Assembly (NCBI RefSeq): GCF_022682495.2
Contig: NC_071390.1
Coordinates: 151,876,583 to 151,940,582 of the forward strand
Direction: 5' to 3'
Source of the DNA: Desmodus rotundus
Taxonomy: Eukaryota > Chordata > Mammalia > Chiroptera > Phyllostomidae
Length of the DNA: 64,000 nucleotides
Positions 58,372-64,000 of this stretch are shown here, in pieces. The number at the start of each line of letters is the position of its first letter. Within the stretch, counting starts at the first letter, position 1. The notes under the pieces were generated by a model. The model was not told the origin of the DNA. It worked only from the letters and a program-made list of their open reading frames with translations, and searched no databases. The position numbers were made by a program, and so were the translations under genes.

Positions 58372-60925
58372 GGCTTCTGGTCAAGATGGCACCGCAGGCA
58401 GACATGATTCACCTCTTCCCACAACCGCATCAAAATCACAACTAAAATATAGAACACCATCACTCAGAACCGTCAGAAATCCAGCTGAATGGAAGTCTAA
58501 CAACTATGTAATTAAAGACACCACATCCATCCAGACTAGTAGGAGGAGCGCAGACGCAGAATGGGCTGGTCTTTCACCCAAGGGTGGTGGATAGAAATTC
58601 GTGGTAGACAAAAATTCGGGATGGATATCTCAGGAGTGAGCAGGCCCAGCCCCACACCATGCTCCCCAGCCCAGGGTTCCAGTGCTGGGAAGATAAGTCC
58701 CCACAACTTCTGGCTGCAAAAACCAGCGGTGATTGAGTCAGTTAAAGAAACTGCTGGAGCCGCAAGCAGTTCATCTTAAAGAACCCACACACAAACTCAT
58801 CTTCTCAGACTTACTCCCTCTAAGCTCCAGCACAGGGGTTGCGGCTTGAAGGCCACCAGTGGCATCCTGGGCAAGGCTGAAGTGACTGGCACTGGGGTGA
58901 GCACAAGACACTGGCCCTTTTCTGAGCCCTCCACCTGCAGAGCCATGGAGAGAGCAGGCTGGTGCCCTATTGGAGACTCCTTTAACCAGGCTAACACCAT
59001 TTGACCAGGTTGGAGATCCCCAGAAACTCTGCCCCACCCAACAAACAGGCCTACCCAAACTGCTTTTCCGTGTGAACGGCAGCTTCACAACTTCCGAAAG
59101 CCTGTCAAATAACAACAGCTGGCCCCAGTGAGCTCCAGACCCGGCACTAGCAGCAGCCAGTTTAGTTTCACAGCTTGGCTTTGCCTGGGAATCTCCCAGC
59201 CCAGAACAAGTAGCAGCCACCTCACACTGCTTTAAGCTCAGGAAGGAGGCCCCGGGTAAAACACAGGTGGGAGCTGGCCTGCACCACCTGGGAAACCCCA
59301 GGACCAGCACACCCAGTGGACAGCTACAGACCAAGTCAGAGCACCACCACCCTGTCTCTGCACAGCTGATCCTCCATGGAGGGCAGAGGTTGGTAATAAG
59401 TGGTCACAGCCAATCCTTGCAGCTGACTGGACTGGGTGATCCCTCCCATTGATCTGCCAACAGCAACCAAGGCTCAACTACAAGAAGAGGGTGTACCCAG
59501 CCCACACAAAGGGTACACCTCAAAAACCCAGTTTGGGTGATAGGGGAGGCTGTGCCACTGGACCCTAAAGGACACCTACTACCATCAGGCCGCACTACCA
59601 AGACATGGAGTCAAAGGAGCTCTACCTAATACATAGAAACAAACACAGGGAGGCTGCCAAAACCAGGGGACACAGAAACATGGCCCAAATGAAAGACAGG
59701 TCAAAACTCCAGAAAAAGAGATAAATAAAATGGAGATAAGCAATCTACCAGAGTTCAAAACACTGGTTATAAGGGTGCTCAAGGAACTTAGTGAGGACCT
59801 CAGCAGCATAAAAAAGATCCAGTCAGAAATGAAGGATTCACTAATTGAAATAAAGAACAATTTACAGGGAAACAACAATAGAGTTGATGAAGCTGAGAAT
59901 CAAATCAATAATTTGGAACATAAGGAACCAAACACAACCAATCAGAACAAGAAGAAAAAAGAATCCCCCCCCCCCAAAATGAGGGCAGTATAAGTAGCCT
60001 CTGGGACAGCTTCAAGAGGTCCAATATTCGCCTCCTAGGGGTGCCAGAAAGAGAAGAAAAAGAGCAAGAAATTGGAAATCTATCTGAAAAAGTAATGAAA
60101 GAAAACTTCCCTAATTTGGCAAAGGAAATAGACATGCAAGTTTGGGAAGCACAGAATCCCAATCAAGTTGGACCCAAAGAGGAACACACCAAGACACATA
60201 ATAATTAAAATGCCAAGGGCTAAAGATAACAAGAGAAACTTAAAGCAGCAAGAGAAAAGCAGAGAGTTACCTACAAAGGAGTTCCCATAAGATTATCAGC
60301 TGATTTCTCAAAAGAAACTCCGCAGGCAAGAAGTATTCATAGTGATGAAAAGCAAGGACCTACAACCAAGATTACTCTATCCTGCAAAGCAATCACTTAG
60401 AATGGAAGGGCAGATAAAGTGCTTCCCGGAGAAGGTAAAACTAAAGGAGTTCATCATCACCAAGCCATTATTACATGAACTGTTAAAGGGACTTATTTAA
60501 GAAAAACAAGATCAAAACTATGAACATTAAAGTGACAACAAACTCACAACTATCAACAACTGAATCTAAAAAAAGAAAAACAAACTAAGCAAACAACCAG
60601 AACAGGAACAGAATCACAGGTATGGGGATCAGCTGGAGGGGTACCAGCTGGGAGGGGAAAGGGGGAGAAAGGAGGAAATGGTGCAGGGCTCAAGAAGCAT
60701 ACTTGGTAGGAACAAAATAGACAAGGGGATGTTAAGAATAGTATAGGAAAGGGAGAAGCCAAAGAACTTATGTGCAAGAAGCATGGACGTGAACTAAGGT
60801 GGGGGGACTGCTGGATGGAAGGGGGGTACTGGGAAGAGGAGGACAAAGGGAAAAAAACTGGGACAACTGTAACAGCATAATCAATAAAATATACTTAAAA
60901 ATAAAAACAAAAAAATAAAAGTAGG
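58372..60925 (+). mobile_element. HAL1 (half-L1) retrotransposon, near full length, ORF1 only
   Basis: It begins with an L1-type 5' end (aggcttctggtcaagatggc), passes a 1.3-kb GC-richer 5' region, then a single ORF1 area (59730-60500). It goes directly into a 3' UTR with caataaaatatacttaaaaa and an A-rich tail. ORF2 is wholly absent, which defines HAL1. The 3' end matches that of the L1 copy at 62430-62950, so it can be presumed to use L1 machinery in trans. It has inserted into the A-rich tail of the preceding L1. Confidence 0.75.
59730..60500 (+). pseudogene. HAL1 ORF1 (L1 ORF1p-like RNA-binding protein), frameshifted
   Basis: The first 87 codons (MEISNLPEFK...) are a coiled-coil segment rich in Leu/Lys/Glu heptads, as in L1 ORF1p. 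The frame breaks at the C-run near 59967. In other frames, the RRM-like part (SNIRLLGVPEREEKEQE) and the C-terminal domain (MKSKDLQPRLLYPAKQS, then EFIITKPLLHELLKGLI before TAA at 60498-60500) are readable with further breaks. It is non-functional as it stands. The original protein would form trimers binding its own RNA, by analogy with L1 ORF1p. Confidence 0.75.
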
Positions 60926-61559
60926 GGAGGGGAATAAAGTCAAGAAATCTCCAAATAAGCAGTCTTATTTTTAAACAGTTCCCCACATCAACAGAAGAGG
61001 GAGCTCTAGAGCCATAAATTAGAAAATCTTAAATCAAGCTCTCTAATTGTCTGGAAAAACAAATTCCACAGAAAAGGATGGAGGCCAAATATCACATAAT
61101 GATACTGTAAAAAAAAAGAAACAAACAAAATAACACTTTGTTGAAGGAGTTCATCAAGAAGACATTCCATACGAGCTGGTCCTGGGCAAATGGAGGCTCC
61201 TTGCCCCACCCCTGACCTTGGAATGTGCATTCCCCTTGCCTTCCCCACTCCCAGAATCTGCTCCAAGGATACAGCCTTGAGACAGAAAGGCGGGTACATG
61301 CTGAACCCAGTTAAGGTCTCCATGCAAACTCATAAGATCTGGCAGGCAGGTGTGGGTGTCTATGTGTCTTGCAGCCACTGGAGACCAGCATCGTATGTAA
61401 GATCCCTTGCTTATGAAACCTGCCACCTACCAATGTGGAGTGGTCTGCCTCTTTCTTCGGTCTCTCTCTGCCCTCTACATAAGGGGTCCAATTTCAGATT
61501 ACATGTGGAAAGCTCACGAGGAGGTTGTGAACCAAACATACTTCTTTTAATGATGGAAT

Positions 61560-62400
61560 ATTGCCAGAAATCATGACCACCGTGCTCACACTAAGAAAGG
61601 TAAAAATTCAAATCTAATATTTCAAATTCTAAAATCATTCATGAAAATTATACAAGAGATAAAAAGAACATTATGAATCAGGATAGAAAACACTAAAAAA
61701 TGAGGTAAAGGAACACAGAAAATAATTAGACATAAAATGAATCAATTCAAAATAAAGTCTAAAGCAGAAGGAACGTGAGCCGCCAGCGTAATAGATGATA
61801 CTTCAACAGAAACAGACAATGAAAAGAAACTTTTCCAGAACAGGAATAAAGTAAGATGAAAAGGACTAAAGAGAAGGCACCAGATACAGAAGCTAGGTAA
61901 AGAACATCTAAGCCTGTGTCCAACAGGAGTCCCCACAAAAAAGAAAACCAAAGCAAGAGAACAACAGTACAAACAATAATTCAAAAGAACTTGTCTGAAA
62001 TTTAAAAATGTGTGTGACTCCATATTAAAGAACACGTCACATGTTTAGGGAAATCAACTCAGAATGGTCAACACTAAAACATATTCTTACAAATTTTAAA
62101 CATTAAGGGAAAAGAAAACATCCTTTGGACATCCAAATAAAAAGGCCAAATGACTATAACAAAAACAATTCTTTATCCCTGAAAAAATGGAGTAATAATA
62201 TTTAAGATACTCAAGGAAAGAAAATGTGAGCCAAAGATTTCATATCTAGATAATGACTTTCAAAAATAAAAACAGCAGACGAGCTGTCATCAACATGCAA
62301 AAACGGAGAAAATGGATACTGTTCTCGTAACTCCTGCTTGGGGAATCTACTACAGAGTGAGCTTCAAACATGGGAAATGACTAGTGAGACAGCAACATAC
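61560..62400 (+). mobile_element. Ancient HAL1 fragment
   Basis: The phrases agatactcaaggaaagaaaa, tgtgagccaaagatttcata and gagcttcaaacatgggaaat, then tgactagtgagacagcaa, match the old HAL1 3' part. The copy is diverged and has no frame. Confidence 0.6.
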
Positions 62401-62429
62401 AGACTGGGGTCAAGGATCAAAAATGTATT

Positions 62430-62950
62430 TAAACGGAGAGCTAACCCTTATGTTCAAAGCAGCATTATTTACAATAGTCAAGATCTGGAAACAGCCTAAA
62501 GAGTGTGTCAGCAGGTGAGTGGATGAAAAAGCTCTGGTACATTTACACAATGGAATACTCCTCAGCAGTAAAAAAGAAGGAACTCTTACCTTGTACAACA
62601 ACATGGAGAGACCTGGAGACTATTATTCTAAGTAAAATAAGCCAGACAAGTACCATATGATCTCACTTATATATGGAATCTAACGAACAAAATAAACTAA
62701 TGAGCAAAACAGAATGAGAGGCTTAGAAAGATGGAACAAACTGACAGCTATCAAAGGGGAGGGGGGAGTGGAGGCTGGATGAAAGAAGGTGAAGGGAGTA
62801 GCCAAAGAACATTTATGCATGACCCATGGACGTGGACAATGGTGTGGGAACTGCCTGAGGGAGTGCGGAGGAGGGGCTTGGTGCAGGGGGGCCAAAGGGG
62901 GGAAATTGGGACAATGTAATAGCATAAACAATAAAATATAATTGAAAAAA
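62430..62950 (+). mobile_element. L1 3' end, 5'-truncated
   Basis: It contains the ORF2 C-terminal region (tttacaatagtcaagatctg, acacaatggaatactcctca, accatatgatctcacttata). A bat-type L1 3' UTR follows (ctgcctgagggagtgcggag, ggggaaattgggacaatgta) and then caataaaatataattgaaaa. Confidence 0.85.
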
Positions 62951-64000
62951 GAAAACCATAAGCTAAAACATTAAAAAAAAAGCAGAGCTAAGACTAAATG
63001 AGTCCTATAAAGAAAATTATGTAATAGCTATTTAATCTGACAATGTAGATATAGTAGAATTGTAAAACAGAAGGAGCAAGCATGTGCAAAACTTTTATAA
63101 ACTGTTTTGGTAATCATGTTGTTCGGTTATTATGTTAATGTTATTTCTAGAAGATTTTGCATATAATATGGGATAAAACAAACTATTAAATGTTATTCTA
63201 ATACTCTGTTACTAAGAGGTAGGGTTCCCAGAGCAGGATAAAGGAGATAAAGTGTAAGTTAAAAAAGGCTAAGAAATTACCCTCAAGCCCTTGAGTCTGA
63301 ACAGGGAGTATTAGCATGAACTCATTAAGACATTCAATCTTAAAAAGTATACAAACACAAATCTACACACATATTTACTAGCTCTAGTAACTGAAAAGAC
63401 CTAGAAACAGTGACCAGCTTGGTAACAACAAGCACGGCTAAAAACTCAAATTATGGCTTTGAAATACCATTTACTACCTAAAAAGCCAGGACTTTCTGGA
63501 GTAATAACTAAATCTAGGTCAATGGCAAAAAATGTACAAGATGAGTGTATCCCGTCATACCAGTTAGCAAGAAGTTATCAAATACTGCTAGGGTTGTGTC
63601 ACAAAGACTGGAAAGCAACTTGAAGCTTTCACCAAAGTTGAAAAGAATATCCAGAACGGATTGAAACATACACAGAGAGTTTAAATCTGTAAGTTCATAA
63701 TGATATATATTTAAGAAAAATATCAGTCGCCTGTGGTGGATGACAGCTTGTCAAGGTTTTATTTTATAAACTAGAAAATAAAGGAAAGGAACAAATGTTT
63801 TATTCTGAATTTCCTAGTGAAACTGTGCCACTGGGTGACCACAGAATAAGGAAAAGTTTCTCTTCAAACAGAATTCTGACAAATTAAAAAAAAGGAACAT
63901 CAGAGTTGGAATGACCCAATTCTACAATACAGCAGCCCACCCCCCACCCCCCACTGTTTGACTTTTCCAGGCTTCAGTTCTCCATGGTCCTAAACTATTA

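Overview
This window is nuclear DNA from a mammal and almost certainly a bat. It carries spliced vertebrate genes in a background of mammalian repeats (MIR, L2, L1, HAL1, hAT and mariner pieces). About fifteen copies of one tRNA-derived SINE belong to the VES family, which marks bats, chiefly Yangochiroptera. The VES hallmarks are a head reading roughly ccctggctggtgtggctcag, a B box close to ggttcgattcc, and a ctctctaaaaataaataaa tail.

Four protein-coding genes can be supported, in the order FRYL(+) - ZAR1(-) - SLC10A4(-) - SLAIN2(-). From memory this is the human 4p11 order (SLAIN2, SLC10A4, ZAR1, FRYL) read from the other side. FRYL enters from the left with the end of its penultimate coding exon (1-71) and its last coding exon (878-1136), followed by a 3' UTR to about 2985. 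ZAR1 is complete in four exons (10651 down to 6588, 403 codons). SLC10A4 is complete in three exons (17365 down to 12036, 433 codons). SLAIN2 contributes only its last two coding exons (50993-50675 and 49565-49499), a long AT-rich 3' UTR below them, and part of the preceding intron from 50994 to the window end.

FRYL and ZAR1 are convergent, with about 3.5 kb between their poly(A) signals. ZAR1 and SLC10A4 are in tandem, each with its first exon in a CpG island (about 9590-10830 and 16745-17640). From 17.6 kb to about 44.7 kb lies a gene desert made of old mammalian repeats (L2, MIR, MER5A-like, an LTR-like element), VES SINEs, L1 fragments and a deleted mariner transposon. From 51 kb to 64 kb the SLAIN2 intron is a stack of L1 and HAL1 insertions. 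These include a 5'-truncated L1 with a perfect 16-bp target duplication and a near-complete HAL1 (ORF1-only L1 relative).

The genes have unrelated roles: FRYL is a Furry-family scaffold, ZAR1 an oocyte maternal-mRNA regulator, SLC10A4 an orphan vesicular transporter of the bile-acid carrier family, and SLAIN2 a microtubule plus-end factor. They are neighbours by ancestral synteny and do not form an operon. I found no clearly new system. The best leads are a CpG-bearing 79-codon ORF in ZAR1 intron 3, a stem-loop against the ZAR1 poly(A) signal, a CArG/TATA-like element just upstream of the ZAR1 start, and the HAL1 with an antisense ORF in its 5' region.
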